Origin: Purshia tridentata
Lineage: Eukaryota; Streptophyta; Magnoliopsida; Rosales; Rosaceae
DNA: 64,000 nt
NCBI GenBank assembly: GCA_003254885.1
Contig: QANT01003864.1
Span: 62,001 to 126,000, forward strand
Direction of reading: 5' to 3'
Shown here piece by piece: positions 11,100-24,300 of this stretch. How positions within the stretch are numbered: position 1 is the stretch's first letter; the number at the start of each line of letters is the position of its first letter. The position numbers and the translations under genes were made by a program. A model generated the notes under the pieces. That model did not search any database. It was not told where the DNA came from and worked only from the letters and a program-made list of their open reading frames with translations.

Positions 11100-13420
11100 G
11101 GATAATACAGTAATCTTCTGCGGTTGGCTTTTTTAAATTTCTTGTTATGAGAAAAAAGTGGGTGCAAGAGGATTGGGAAGGGTGTTAAAGGACCCAACTG
11201 TGGAGATGAAATATTGATATTGCCCATCTTTTTTGTTTACTTATGTTACAGACTTACAGTAGGTTTTGCATTTCCCTTTCTTGTACACTTTCTTTTTAGT
11301 TTTGGCTCTTTTTGGGAAACTCTAATGTCTCGTGAACTTTACTCTGTTTGACACCTTATTCCCTAATTTTATATCCCTTGGACTTTTGAAATTTGTGATG
11401 TGGACCTACTATCAATCTTCTCAAATTCATTGTGTGGCATCAGTAGATCTGGCAATTAGTCGTGTTTTTGCGGTTCGAGTTAAACATGACCCGTTAAGTT
11501 AAAAATGCCAACACGAATACAACACAAAAAATAACGAAAGAAAAATTTATGAAAAATTATCATAAAAAAATAGTAATTGAGAATTGTTTCCCGTTAAGCT
11601 CTTATTGCAATCTATGAAATCTTTACCGGGAAGCAATAGAAAAATTTCCCTTTTCAACTAAAATTTGCCCCTGAGAATTGAAGCATATATTTCCAGTGGT
11701 CTTTGAACAAGTACATTTATATTTTCACATTTTGTAAGTGTTATGTACACGCACATATATATATATATTCAGAGTCTTTTTTACAAGTACATTTATATTT
11801 TCACATTTTGTAAGTGTAATGTACACGCACATATATATACATTCACAGTCTTTTTCTGGGGCAGATGACCGCAATTTTTTTTTTGCGGATTTTAGCTGAC
11901 CGACTGATCAGCGAGAGAAAACGAGCTTCCATATTTGAGAATTTCCGTATGTATTCATAAGCAACTCTTATCTTATCAAACTTTTGGTTCCATAATGCAA
12001 TAACAGAGTAATTGGATATACTTTTATGGTGCCTGCAGCAATGCCAAAAGATATGTATGCTTCCTATCTCCTACGGACTGTGTGAGAGAGCTTGCAGCCT
12101 CTATATGTGTTTTTTTTTCAGGCCAAAGCTTCTCTATGCCTTATGATGTTAAATTCTATGTACACGAGGTTGGGTAACTCATGAAACGCCTACAAGCTTT
12201 TCCTCTTGGCCAATACAATTCTATTCAGGATCTGTCAAAAATTTAGAAATCTAATAAAGAGGGAAAGTCTCTCACACAGCATAACAGAATCTTAGATGAA
12301 ATTGAATGAAAGACCCATAATAATAAACAAATTTGCATTGCAATGTGAGTCCATTTATTTGAAACTGGGACAAACTCCAAAATTGAGGTGTAGGTGTTAT
12401 TTTACCTATCAACAAAAATAATAATAACAACAATAATAAATGTAGTTTGTTAGAAAAAATACTCGTTTTATGTGGATAAAGTCAAGAAATTTGTATATGA
12501 GGGACAGCTTAGGTTGTGTGTCACGTCCAACTTTATATTTTTGGCTTGGCTGAAGCCTAAAGCCTGAATGCGATGTGTGCTGGTGCGCGTTTTGCTCCTT
12601 GTTTGTTGTTGATTTTCTTATTTCTATTTACCGACGGTGCGTCCATTACATATCAAAATGTGGTAAAAAGTCTCACATCACACGTGTGGCGTCGTTTCAA
12701 GTTTAATGTGGAAACACGCGTGGCCGTTTGAGTGCATCACGTAGATAGCCTGCTCTGATATCATGAAGAAATTTAGACATGCATTCTAAAACTAATTGGC
12801 AATAGGGAGAGTAGTCCAAATCCTTATAAACAACTAGTAAAGTTCTCACATTTTTTATGTGGAATTTCTCTCAACATTTATTACCTAATGTTCATGAAAT
12901 AGAAGACCCTTCAAGTTGTTCAGGGAATATATATCATTATTTTGAACATCTTATGGTAGGTGCATCATCTCCCTATATCTTTGGCTACTCATATGCTATT
13001 GGAACAGAGAAATTTTTAGCTTGAGTCTAGTAATTACCTCCCCCAAGTGAAATTCATCTCAACTAACTAACTTGTTAATCTATTGTCTAATGATGATGGT
13101 AGGAATCAAACACAAGTATCAAGTATGCCTCCAATCTTACTTTTTCAAAGGTAAGCACCCACCATGATGAAGATTCAAGAGTCCAATAAACAGATAGTGG
13201 AACACCATGAGTGGTAAGGTCCCATACTTTTGCATCAGTGTACGCATCAGTGTACACGTCAGTGGACCTTGAGGTAAGGATATATGCTTCATATATTCCC
13301 CTTATTATTTATAAAGCTTTTTTCTTCTCTGCCTCTTTAAAGCAAATATAAATTGCATATAATCCTACCCGCTTGGAATTTGCACCTGCAGCTAACCTTG
13401 TCTACTCTTTACCCACATTG
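11100..13420. other. Intergenic DNA after RBR copy 2, with local repeats
   Basis: No intact gene is seen. The 3' trailer of RBR copy 2 is followed by a possible hAT-type end near 11455-11530 (CTGGCAATTAGTCGTG start), a 75-bp tandem repeat at 11725-11860 and sequence that recurs in 13750-14250. It includes a block near 12520-12600 with CACGTCCAACTTTATATTTT that is found again near 14159. Confidence 0.5.
11725..11860. repeat. Two-copy tandem repeat of about 75 bp
   Basis: ACAAGTACATTTATATTTTC followed by a TGTACACGCACATATATA block occurs twice in a row. The copies differ by a few bases and by the length of the AT run. Confidence 0.85.
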
Positions 13421-14250
13421 GCTTTTTGGTTAGAGAAGAATGAAACAAGCAAAAGATAAGGAGTGGATATGACTAAGGAGACTGTTGGTACACAAGTCCT
13501 GAGCTGTAGTCTGAGAAAACAACAATACCATCCAGCAACCAAATGAGCTAATTTGTGCATATGCATTGACAATTTGACATTTCTGATTTATATATGCTTT
13601 TTTTTTGTTAGCATTCATATATACCCAATATTCCTTGTGGCTCATCCCAGGCTTGCTTTGTCATTGTAGATGTGGATATGAGTTTAATTTGCTATACTTT
13701 TATATCTGAATGGTAGAATAAGAAAGCTACATGTATACCTGCCCAATCTCATATAGAATGGAAGAAGAGCTTGCAGGCTCTCTATGTTTTATTATTATTA
13801 TGTTCAATTCTATGTTTGCTTTGCGGTGACTTATCAATCGCCTACGAGCTTGCCAATACAGCTTTGTTCACACTCCACACCCACAGTGATTCTCTTTTGA
13901 GTAAACAACATCCCCATATATATGCCCTCATGTTAAAGGCTTAAAGCTTTGTTCTACTTGGACTAATATTAGCAATAAGGGAAAAATACACTTATGCCCC
14001 TCAACTTTGGGGTCTGTCTTAAAAAATCATGACTCACATAGTCACATTGCCCATTATTATATTATGAAATTTGTTATAATGTGAGTCTTTCGTCGACCAA
14101 TCGCGTTTAAGCAAATTGTTAAACATTTAGAAATTTAATTGGGACACCTTAGTTGTGTCACGTCCAACTTTATATTTTTGGCTTGGCTGAAGCCTGAATG
14201 CAATGTTTGTTTTTGTGCTTTTTGCTTTTTGTTTGTTGTTAAGTTTCTCT
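13420..14250 (+). pseudogene. Degenerate duplicate of the 3' end of RBR copy 2
   Basis: The region from about 13430 to 13650 matches the last intron of RBR copy 2 (about 10535-10740), including AACAACAATACCATCCA and the following CAACCAAA block. After CATTGTAG at about 13669 a last-exon relic (TGTGGATATGAGTTTAA) resembles the true exon at 10891, but it loses the frame within a few codons. It later matches the CTACATGTA-CCTGCCCAAT part. Downstream, 13755-14250 matches pieces of 12060-12600. The 3' part of the gene and its flank were therefore duplicated and then decayed. Confidence 0.7.
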
Positions 14251-15275
14251 ATATATCCACATGGTTAATTTATATAAATAGATGGCACTTGGCAGTCACC
14301 AACTCAACTCACGCATTGAAATATATACCACATGATGAGTTGGAGTGAGTCATTGACAAGTAGCAGTAGGTGCGACTCTTCCAACCTGTGATGCTGTGGT
14401 GCTCACCAACTATATAGTAATATAGGATGCTAGCTAGGAGAGTCGGTTCCGCCAAAATCATTGAGGCCACTCCACCAATTATATACAATTTTTCTTAAAA
14501 CAAAATTTGAAGAGAGGTATTAATTTGAGACCACACCGATATTTACATAAAATTTAAAAGAGTTTTTCTAACAAAATATTTTAGAATTTATTAAAATTAA
14601 AAAAAATTGACTGAATTCTTCTGACCTTTGTTATTTAAATAAAATCTAGCTAAATTCCTAAATTCATCAAAACCATTACTTAATAAAATTTATAAGTTTA
14701 TTTAGGACATTTGGATTTTATAATAATAAAGATGGGTCATATTTGAATTGATAAGTTTGGAGTAAAATTAACCAAATTATTTAATCTTTTCGTTTACGTG
14801 GCGGGCGCATGCACAATAAGAAACAAGGACAAATAGGAGAGAGAAGGCAGGCAACAAATTGCAGACGATGGTCGTTACTAACTTACTACGCAACAACAAC
14901 CGTCATTTCCACTATTACCGCTGACGTACCATCATCTCAACGGGGACAAAATCCCCGCCGTCTATCTCCACCCGAACCCCACTCCACCAGATCCAACGCA
15001 ATCAAAAACAATTAATTAAAAAAATAAAAAAATGAAAGCTCACTGCAACTGCAACAAACCAAAAAGGCACCACTTTCTTTTCCCACTCATCTTTTTGGAC
15101 CCTTTCCTAAGTCTCCTTGTCAACCCTCTGGACCTCAATTTCTCAAACGTTTTTTTCTTTTTATTTTTTTTATTTTTTAATATTCTGCTTCAATGTGACC
15201 AAAACCACTCTCACTCTCAGTTTTCCAGTCGTCCAATTGTTTCCTCATTTGGTCTGCTCAATTGCTGCTGTGCGT
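14251..15275. promoter_or_regulatory. Intergenic DNA and upstream region of the hydrolase gene
   Basis: No gene is seen. The last 250 bases before the start at 15276 are less AT-rich and probably contain the promoter and leader. Upstream open frames (from 15032 or 15117) run into the coding exon by chance. Confidence 0.45.
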
Positions 15276-18200
15276 ATGTCGGACTCGGAGTCCGAACCCG
15301 AGTTATATAAGGGTCGGGCGATGCCACGTCGACCCGGCGATGAGAGATCACCGTATGGCGGCGTCGCAGGGCATCCAACCCCCAATGCGAGGGAGCTGGA
15401 GACTTTCGGGGACCACGCGAGGGAGTTCGCGAAGGCAGCGGCGGAGATGGCCGTGGAGTTTGGGAGAGGGTGCAGGGATATAGTGAGGCAGAGCCTAGGG
15501 AATCGCGACTCGTACGTTTCCAGAAGCTTCGGGAAGCTTAGGGACTCGTACTTCGTGAAGAGAGTGACGTGGCTTCGCGGGAAATTGAGCTTCTTCAATG
15601 AGTATTTGCCTGAGGATAAGCACCCGATTCACGCTTTGTTTGTGATTTTGATCGTCTCGGCTCTTGCTTTTGCAGGTGTGCGTGTGTGTCAGTAAGTTTT
15701 GTTTATTTTTTTTATCTTGTGGTTGTGTTGGTGCTTTGTTTGGTTGCTGAGAAAATGATGGAGAAATAGATTTTACTAATTTATTTTTTGTTTGATTGGT
15801 TATGCTTGTTATGAGAGTTTTGGATTTTCAGTTCATTTGGAATTTGGAGACTTAAAAATATTTCACTGGAAAAAAATCAGACTCAAGCGTTTGTTCTGTT
15901 TTTTTTTTCTTCTTCTAAACGTTATGCTGTGTTTGGTTGATGAGAAAATTAAGGAAAATAGGAAATCGATATTTGTATTTTTCACTCTTTTCATTATTCA
16001 ATTGTTGGCGTTCTTTTGTATATAAGTTATATCGAATAATGCTAGAGATCCTGAATTTGTATACCAAATTTTTTTTTTTTTGGCCAAAATATACCAAATT
16101 TGAATCCAACTGATGTGGCAGTATACTTATCACTATTTTACTTATTGGAAATAAAAATGATACACAGCCACATCAATTTGGGATCCAAATTTGGAATCTG
16201 TAGCTGTATTTCTGTTAATCAGATGATTCATGGATCTTAGTCAATGCTTCCTGATAAATATGTTACTGACATGGATTTATTAACTTTCAGCATTGATTGT
16301 GAATTTGGAAAATACTACTTCCCCCACCCCAGAGATAAAGAAGGTATACATACATCCTCCTAGTGCTTCCCGCATAATGCTTCCGGATGGTAGATACATA
16401 GCATACAAGGATCAAGGAGTTCCAGCTGACAGAGCTAGATTTTCAATTATTGCTCCACATTCGTTCCTTTCATCCCGGCTTGCAGGTCCTATATATTTGG
16501 ATGTTGAAAGCAAACAGATACTCATCTGTTTCACTATCCTTTTTCTTTGATCCACATATGCATTTTCTTAGTTTTGTATCATTTTTTTCGTTTTTTTTTT
16601 TTTTTTTTCAATTTAGGGATCTCGGGACTCAAGGCTTCACTGCTAGAAGAGTTTGGTGTTCGCTTATTGACATATGATCTTCCTGGTTTTGGAGAGAGTG
16701 ATCCTCATCCCAACAGGGACCTCAAATCTTCAGCAATCGATATGTTGCTCTTAGCCAATGCTGTTGGTGTAGATGACAAGTTTTGGGTTGTGGGATACTC
16801 AACCGGGAGTATGCATGCTTGGGCAGCACTCAGATACATTCCTGATAGGCTTGCAGGTATAAATGTTTCTTCTATATGATATTTTCATGCGAGTGCTTGT
16901 TTGAAGTACTACAAAGGTTTGAAAAATAAAAAAGATCAGCAAAGAAGAGGTTGAAGATATGTGCATGAACTCTAAGCTATCACTGTAATTTGAGTGGTAA
17001 TAACCTTGATGTGATGTAGCCTGAAGTTTCTGATTTTCATGTAAGAAGTAAATAGCCTGGAGATTTATGTTTTTACCTGGGTGAGGGTGTTGTTAGATTT
17101 TTGGAACCAGCATTATTAGCATGTAATAGCCTGGTATGGCAAATAACTAATTTCTATATCGATATTATGTCTTTTATGAAACCAATTTTATGTTCATTAA
17201 GCTTGTAGGTAAGCTCTACAACATATTGTGATCATTTAGAATATTCTTCCGTTCACAGCTATTTGATGTCTCTCATTTACTGAGATGAAAATATTTTTGG
17301 AGCATATTTGTATTATGCTCTGCTGTATTCTATTTGAAAACATTTTGCCCTGATTCATAGTGATCTAACTTGCAGGTGCGGCCATGTTTGCTCCAATGGT
17401 TAATCCATACGATTCAATCATGACTCGGGAAGAGAGACGCAAAACCTGGGAGAAGTGGACGCGGAGAAGAAAACTTCTGTACTTTTTGGCAAGGAGGTTT
17501 CCAAGATTTCTTTCTTACTTCTATCACCATAGCTTTTTATCTGGAAAGCATGGACAGATTGATAAATGGCTGTCATTGTCACTGGGAAAGAGGGTGAGGA
17601 TCATTATCATCATTTCATTTACAGATTGATACATTTGCAAATTTGACATAGATAATTACAATTATTACACCACTGCATAAGTTCCTTTTGGACATAACAA
17701 TGTTTATGAACGCAGAATCTGATCTTGGAGATCATCTCTCATAATTTGTAGATTGAATTTCATGGTGAACCTGTCACATGTCACACTGTCGTATTCTAAA
17801 ATGTACCAAAGCATCATCTTTAGTTGTCTGTCCAAATTCTTTTAAAATATTATTCTAGTGCTAGACCTGGAAAGTAATGCATAGAGAGTTTTTTAAAAGG
17901 TTGGTTTCTATGTCATTCTAATTCTGGAATTGGTTCCCATTTCCCTGTGTTTTACTTTTTGTATTAATAAAAGACCAGAATGACGCTCTTATTTTACTTG
18001 TATGAATTCTCATTGAAAATTTTTTGTTGACATTCTTCAGGATAAAGCTTTAATGGAGGACCCAATCTATGAAGAATTCTGGCAAAGGGATTTGGAAGAA
18101 TCAATTAGGCAGGGAAGTGCCAAACCCTTTGTGGAGGAAGCTGTGTTGCAGGTGTCAAATTGGGGTTTCAGCCTTGCAGATCTCAAATTGCAGAAGAAAC

Positions 18201-19007
18201 ACCAAGGGAAAGGCATGCTTAATTGGCTCAAGTCTTTGCTCAGTGCACAGGAGGAATATATGGGCTTCCTTGGCCCAATACACATATGGCAGGTGAGGAG
18301 CATCTTCCTCATATACATGTTTGTTTCAGCTAATCAATAGCTTTACTGCTAAGATACTTGCAATATTTTTCTAGAAGATGACGTTATATGTTGACTAGAT
18401 AAAAGCAAGATTAGTTATTTGACAGGCATAATTCTAATTGAGTTGCTTTCCTTCATGCTGATATCAAATGTATAAATAACTACTTTTTCTAAGTTCATCG
18501 AGAAAATATTTCTGCTAGTAAGAATGTAAGATTGACTAAAGTTCAGAAAGTACTGTATTCAGAAAGTAATTTATAGTTGTATACTATACATAGTAAACAT
18601 ATTGCTGGTCATAATTGTTTTGTTGTAACCCCAATGAATTTCAATCCGGTAAATGGATTCAGCCAAATTATACAGAGCTTGGGATAATTCAATATTATTT
18701 CTTATCAGGAGGATTCAGTTGACTGTTAATCCAATATTAATTAAGACAATATTCCTCTAATGTTTGACAGGGAATGGATGATAGAGTGGTCCCACCATCA
18801 ATGACTGATTTTGTGCACCGGATTTTACCAGGAGCTGCAGTACATAAGCTTCCATATGAGGGCCATTTCACCTATATCTACTTTTGTGATGAATGCCATA
18901 GACAGATATTCACTACACTTTTTGGAACACCACAAGGACCACTCAACATTACCATAGAAGTAGATCCAAGTCCACTGCAAGGTAATACTGAAGAACAGGA
19001 AGACTAA
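15276..19007 (+). CDS. Membrane-anchored alpha/beta hydrolase
   Basis: Six exons are predicted (15276-15675, 16291-16485, 16617-16856, 17376-17593, 18041-18292, 18771-19007), giving 513 residues with phases that agree at every junction. The N-terminus (MSDSESEPELYKG, then an acidic/helical stretch) leads into a single hydrophobic segment near residues 118-134 (HALFVILIVSALAFA). The hydrolase fold follows. GYSTG near residue 258-262 is the nucleophile elbow, Asp of DDRVV near 437 and His of GHFTY near 465 complete a likely Ser-Asp-His triad. It resembles a conserved plant family of uncharacterised alpha/beta hydrolases. The substrate is unknown. The start was chosen at MSDSES because the upstream frame reads as a low-complexity leader. 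Confidence 0.85.
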
Positions 19008-19639
19008 GAGGTAACCCTTGGTGATTCTGGTTCTAGCACAGAGAGGTATAATGTACATGTCATAGGTTGCTATGTTACTTGTAGAGTTTAAAAATGAAAA
19101 AGAAAAGAAGAGAAAGAAAAAGTTAGTTCTCATGTTTAAAACTTTTGGGCTGTCCTAGGGGTTCCCCTGGTGGGGTATGTTTTAAAACTTTTGGAGCAAG
19201 TGTTGGCCAGAACAAGAATATACATAGAAATCAAATTACTCTGAATTTCAATTAGTTACTAAATTTTTCATTCAATTTGTTCCTCCATTTGAATTGGATT
19301 CTTATTGGGTTAAATTTTTCATTCAATTATCACTTAAAACTTTTTTTATATTATTCCTTGCTTGCTTGTCCATTCACAATCAATACCAACATTATTTCTC
19401 AGTGAGGAGACAAAAGACCATAGCAACTAGGGCAGACCAAACAGAGAAATAAAAACACCAACCAGGCCCAAACAAAGCTGAGGCCCAAAGGCCTAGATTA
19501 AAAGAAGAAAAAAAAGCGATACAATCATTAGAAATTTAGAATGGTGCTGGAGACTCCACTTGATTTTTCTTTTCAATTATAAATTTTCCAGTGATGTTGG
19601 GACTATACCGATATCGATATAACTCATTTAAATATGGAC
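19008..19639. other. Trailer of the hydrolase gene and intergenic DNA
   Basis: 3' trailer sequence with A-rich tracts is followed by AT-rich DNA. No gene or clear signal was seen. Confidence 0.5.
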
Positions 19640-20374
19640 AATGCTAAGCTTGAGGACCAATCTTGTTCTCAAATTTGCAAAAAATCATAGTTTCGTTGTG
19701 CTGATTCAAGATCGAAATCGTTCAATTTTTAAATCATCTAATAAAGATGATTTTTGAAAAAAATTAACTCAATCGAAAATCGTTTGATTGTATAACTATT
19801 AACGAATAGATGCACAGTTTGGTTAATAAATCACGCTTTAAACTATGACTTTATATTTATTCATTAATTGTTGTACAACCAAACGATTTCCGATTGAGTT
19901 GATTTTTTGTAGAGATGATTTTTAATAGATAATATAAAAATAGAATGGTTCTGATCTTGAGCCGGTACGACAAAACTATGATCTTTTGCGGCTTTAAGAA
20001 CAAAGTTGATCTTCAAGCTTGAGGATCCAAACATTTTCCTTTAATATTAATGATTGAAATTATAGATATCTCGGTGGATATGTATAACTATTAACGAATA
20101 GATGCACAGTTTGGTCAATAAATCACGCTTTAAACTATGACTTTATATTTATTCATTAATTGTTGTACAATCAAACGATTTCTGATTGAGTTGATTTTTT
20201 GTAAAGATGATCTTTAATAGATAATATAAAAATAGAATGGTTCTGATCTTGAGCCGGTACGATAAAACTATGATTTTTTGCGGCTTTAAGAACAAAGTTG
20301 ATCCTCAAGCTTGAGGACCCAAACATTTTTCTTTAATATTGATGATTGAAATTATAGATATCTCGGTGGATATA
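19640..20374. mobile_element. Foldback MITE with an internal 292-bp tandem duplication
   Basis: The element has long imperfect terminal inverted repeats. AAGCTTGAGGACCAA near 19645 pairs with the segment ending CTTGAGGATCCAAACATT near 20035, and the complementarity runs inward through ATCATAGTTT and AACTCAATCG-AAATCGTTTG. The segment 19791-20082 is repeated at 20083-20374, so the right half is present twice. No coding capacity is visible, and the superfamily is uncertain. Confidence 0.7.
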
Positions 20375-21303
20375 TAAGTAATATTGTAAATATTTCATCC
20401 ATGCATGTATATAAGTGGAAAGTGCCGACCTAAAACATAGCCGAAGAAAATTAGCTAGCATTCATTTGGTTTTTGTATGACAAGTGACAACAAATATATA
20501 TTTAATTATGAAAAAATCTATGTTGTAGTAATGAAAAAGTGAATTTATTATTTAAGAATAATAAAACGAGTGCCTACCATATAGTAGCTGCATGGTAGAA
20601 TTTTTATTCAATGCATAAACAAGATGATATTTGATTAAACCACCGCTACATTCATATGAAAAAAGTAAATATTTTTTAGCATAAATTGATAAGTAAATTT
20701 TATGAACAAATTTGGTAAAATTAGCATTAGAGATTTATCAAGGCCGAGCCGACCCTCACTTTGACCTTCAGTGCTTCACTAGTCCCAAAAAGGGAAGCCC
20801 GCAAAAGTCCCACGGGAAGTTCCAGTCGCACTTTTTTTATTTTTGGTATGTTTTGTAATTTTCAGCTCGCTGCTAAGACGTTGGGTATACGGTGTACCGC
20901 GAAACACCAAAACCTAGAGGAGCACCGGACTTGGATCTTTCGCCAGATTGTTGCCAGAATGTTCGTTAATGGTTGAGATCTTTCCGCAACTTAATTTTTT
21001 ATTTTTTCCTAACTAATATTAAAAATAAAAGAAACCCACAGTCCGTTGCACAGTGCTTACTGCTTAACCCAGCCCCCGCCCAAAACCCATAGGAAAAAGC
21101 AGGTTTTAGTTGGCCGCACCTCAACCCCAAATTTTATACATACACGAAGAAGAGCTCACTCATGAATAGTTGGGACACACAGCAAGCTCTATACACCGCC
21201 GTGTGTCTCCTCCACTTAGCGACACATTCTCTCTCTCTCTCTCTCTCTCTCTATATAATATAGAATAGAAGCGTAGTAGTCGCACGCCTACGATAGCAAC
21301 TGA
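20375..21303. promoter_or_regulatory. Intergenic DNA and upstream region of the tRNA ligase gene
   Basis: AT-rich DNA to about 20730 gives way to more GC-balanced sequence, then a CT microsatellite (about 21229-21251) and a TATATAATA block just before the start codon at 21304. The CT run and TATA-like block lie where a leader or core promoter is expected. The transcription start is not fixed. Confidence 0.45.
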
Positions 21304-24300
21304 ATGTTGGCACCGCAGAGGATCCTCTGTTCTCTCGCTCTCACCTCTCTGTCGTCTTCATCTTCATCCGCCTTCGTTTCCGGAACAATCCTCTCCCTTC
21401 GCTTCTCTCCTTCTCCCCACGTAACCAAGCCTCGCTTTCTCTATTTCTTCTCCTCCTCCATCTCTCTCTCGCATTCAACCATGACTTACAACCAGGTACC
21501 CATTTTTGCATTCTCATGCTATGTTTTAATCTTTGGCGATCATTTTCTGTGTTGTTGAAGCTTATTTTCTGTTTGGTTAGATAACGCAGAAATGTGATTT
21601 CAATTGATTGTTGATGGTTCTGCTTTTTGATCTTCGTCCAAGTGAACTTTTGTTGCCAAAATGTTTTTGTTGGAGATCAGTTAATTGCTAATTTTCAATT
21701 AAATTTGATGTTTAGTTTCAATCGTATTGTTTTACAATTCATTTGAAAATTTTTGGTAGAGTTAACTAGTTATTGTTGTGGATGATGATCAATTTCTAGT
21801 TATGGTAGTATCTAATTGGTTGCTCGTACAAAATTTAGGCAGTCTTGTATAGTAGCATGAAAGTTATATAGGTGTATGTGTGTGTGTGTCTTAATGTGGT
21901 TCTGGCAGTCTTGTATAGTAGCATGTAAATCGTATAGGTTTGTGTGTGCGCGCGCTAATGTAGTTAGTTCTTGGTTGTGTGTGTGTGAGTGTATCTTCAT
22001 GTATATGTGTGCGTTGCAATGATGTTTCTCCTGATAAAGTCAAGAGCCTCACAGGCTTACTAGTATGTCTGAGATATTTGGTTTACTTTGCAGAGAAGAG
22101 GTGGGCATATAGAACAAAGGTGGAAAGAGAAACCAAAGACTGACCGCCCATCATCCACAGGGGACTCATCAGCAGCTGCTGCTGATGTTGTCACTAACAG
22201 ACTTGATGCACTGAGTCTTAGTGGAAGCAGTGGGCAAACCAATGCGTCAGTTCAACCTATACACTCTGGGAGGGTCAAAATGGTAAATCAGGGTCCAGTA
22301 CAAGGTCAAAAAGGAATCTGGAAGCCAAAATCTTACGGGACAGTGACTGGAGCTACGGCGGTACAAGTTGAAGCACCTGTTGGTAAAAGTACAGCTGAAA
22401 ATGGAGCTGGACTAGCAGCAGCTCAAGAAAACAGTGTTGGTTTAAGTAAGTTGTTCAGTGGTAATAAACTGTTGGAAAATTTTACTGTGGACAACTCCAC
22501 GTATGCTCAGGTTCAAGTACGAGCTACTTTCTATCCAAAATTTGAAAATGAGAAGTCAGATCAGGAGGTACATTTTTTTCTTTATGCTTTCCCAATTTCA
22601 GACTTAATCATCCCACTTGCATCTCTCAAACGGGAATACCCTTATTTCAGCAAAGATATGCTTGAAAATAAATAAAAAAATACTATGAGCATGTGTTCAT
22701 TGGTTATCTCATCTAGCCAAGACAAACAAATACGTTATGGATCATATCTGAATGCTTGTCTTTGGTCCTTTTTTTTTATTTTTTTCAGATTAGGACCAGG
22801 ATGATAGAGATGGTATCCAAAGGCTTGGCTACCTTGGAGGTAAGATGGTCTCTTTGTTTTACTTGCAAAAAACTGCATTGCTTTCTGCATGGAGATTCCA
22901 ACTGTTGGCTTTGATGCTAATAATTATACTTACTCTCTTCCAAGTGTTGGGTAGATTCCAGTTACGTATGTTTGCTTAAATGTACAGTTTCCTTGTTGAT
23001 TCATAACCTTTTTTTGATACCATTTTACTAAATTAATCTTCAAGAATTTATTAATTTTCAGGTTTCACTTAAACACTCGGGCTCTCTTTTTATGTATGCT
23101 GGTCATCAGGGTGGAGCATATGCAAAAAACAGCTTTGGGAATATGTATGCTTAAACACAACCTTTCTTTCCCCTACTGTCAATACTTGTTCTTTTTGTTT
23201 TATTTTATATGTTCAATTCAACCAATGAATCAAAAGATCAATGAAAGGTCATGTTTGTTAAATGTCTTGGGCAAAGTATGTGTGTTGCAATTAGGTAGCT
23301 CATCCAGCCATCCTTGATGTTTCAATTATATATCTATACTTCCTTGTTATTTACTCATTCATATATGTTAATCTAGCTTGCTGAATATTGTGTTTCCACT
23401 ACAGATATACTGCTGTAGGTGTATTCGTTCTTGGACGGACGTTTCAGGAGGCATGGGGATCTCAAGCAGCGAAAATGCAAGCAGAGTTCAATGATTTTCT
23501 TGAGGTGTTATTCACATGTGAAACCTGAACGTAAAGAAAACTGAACATTATAACAAAAACCATCAAATTCTTCCTCTCTGGTCTTGTTTAGTCAATCTAA
23601 GGCTGCATGTGACAATTCTGTATTTTAAACTTCGTTGCTCTTGAAATAGGTTAATTATTTTGATCAAAATGTTGGTTTTTTGGCTGAGTTTAGTTTTCAA
23701 CCTGTTCACATTATATTTTCTTAAGAAATTTTTTTTCAAAAGGGACTTAAATTTTGACCCATGTGTCAATTCAGGATGTGTATTATGAGTTGTATCAATG
23801 TGCCCCCTTAACTTTAATTTTGAAGCCAATTTGCCCCTTCCTATGGTTCAATTACATTTTTTGCCCCAAAAACAGCCAGGTACGTGTAGTGGTTTGACTT
23901 CTTTGTTCTTGTATTACTAGTAGAATGATGAATTTACCCATGAAAAAGTGATCACGTGCGTGACATATGATTACTTTTGGACGAAGTTTGCAAACCGAGT
24001 TGACGAAAGTGGCAAATTGGCATCAAAAGTAAAGTTGAGGGGGCAGATTGGTACAACCCATAATTCATATCTTGAATGACACATGGGTCAAAGTTTAAGT
24101 CCTTTTTAAAAGTTTTTCCCTTTTCTTAATAACTTAGTCACCAATTATTATGCTTAAATTACTCTTTCTGCTCCATTCCCCTGCCTTCAAAAAACTGACC
24201 TTTTGTTGGTAACTTTTCAGAAGAATCGTATGTGCATATCAATGGAACTCGTAACTGCTGTTCTAGGAGACCATGGACAGCGCCCTAGAGAAGATTATGG

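Noticed and set aside
15117-15275. Upstream extension of the hydrolase frame to an earlier Met
   Set aside because: The extra residues are low-complexity Phe/Ser-rich leader sequence, and the conserved family start fits MSDSES at 15276.
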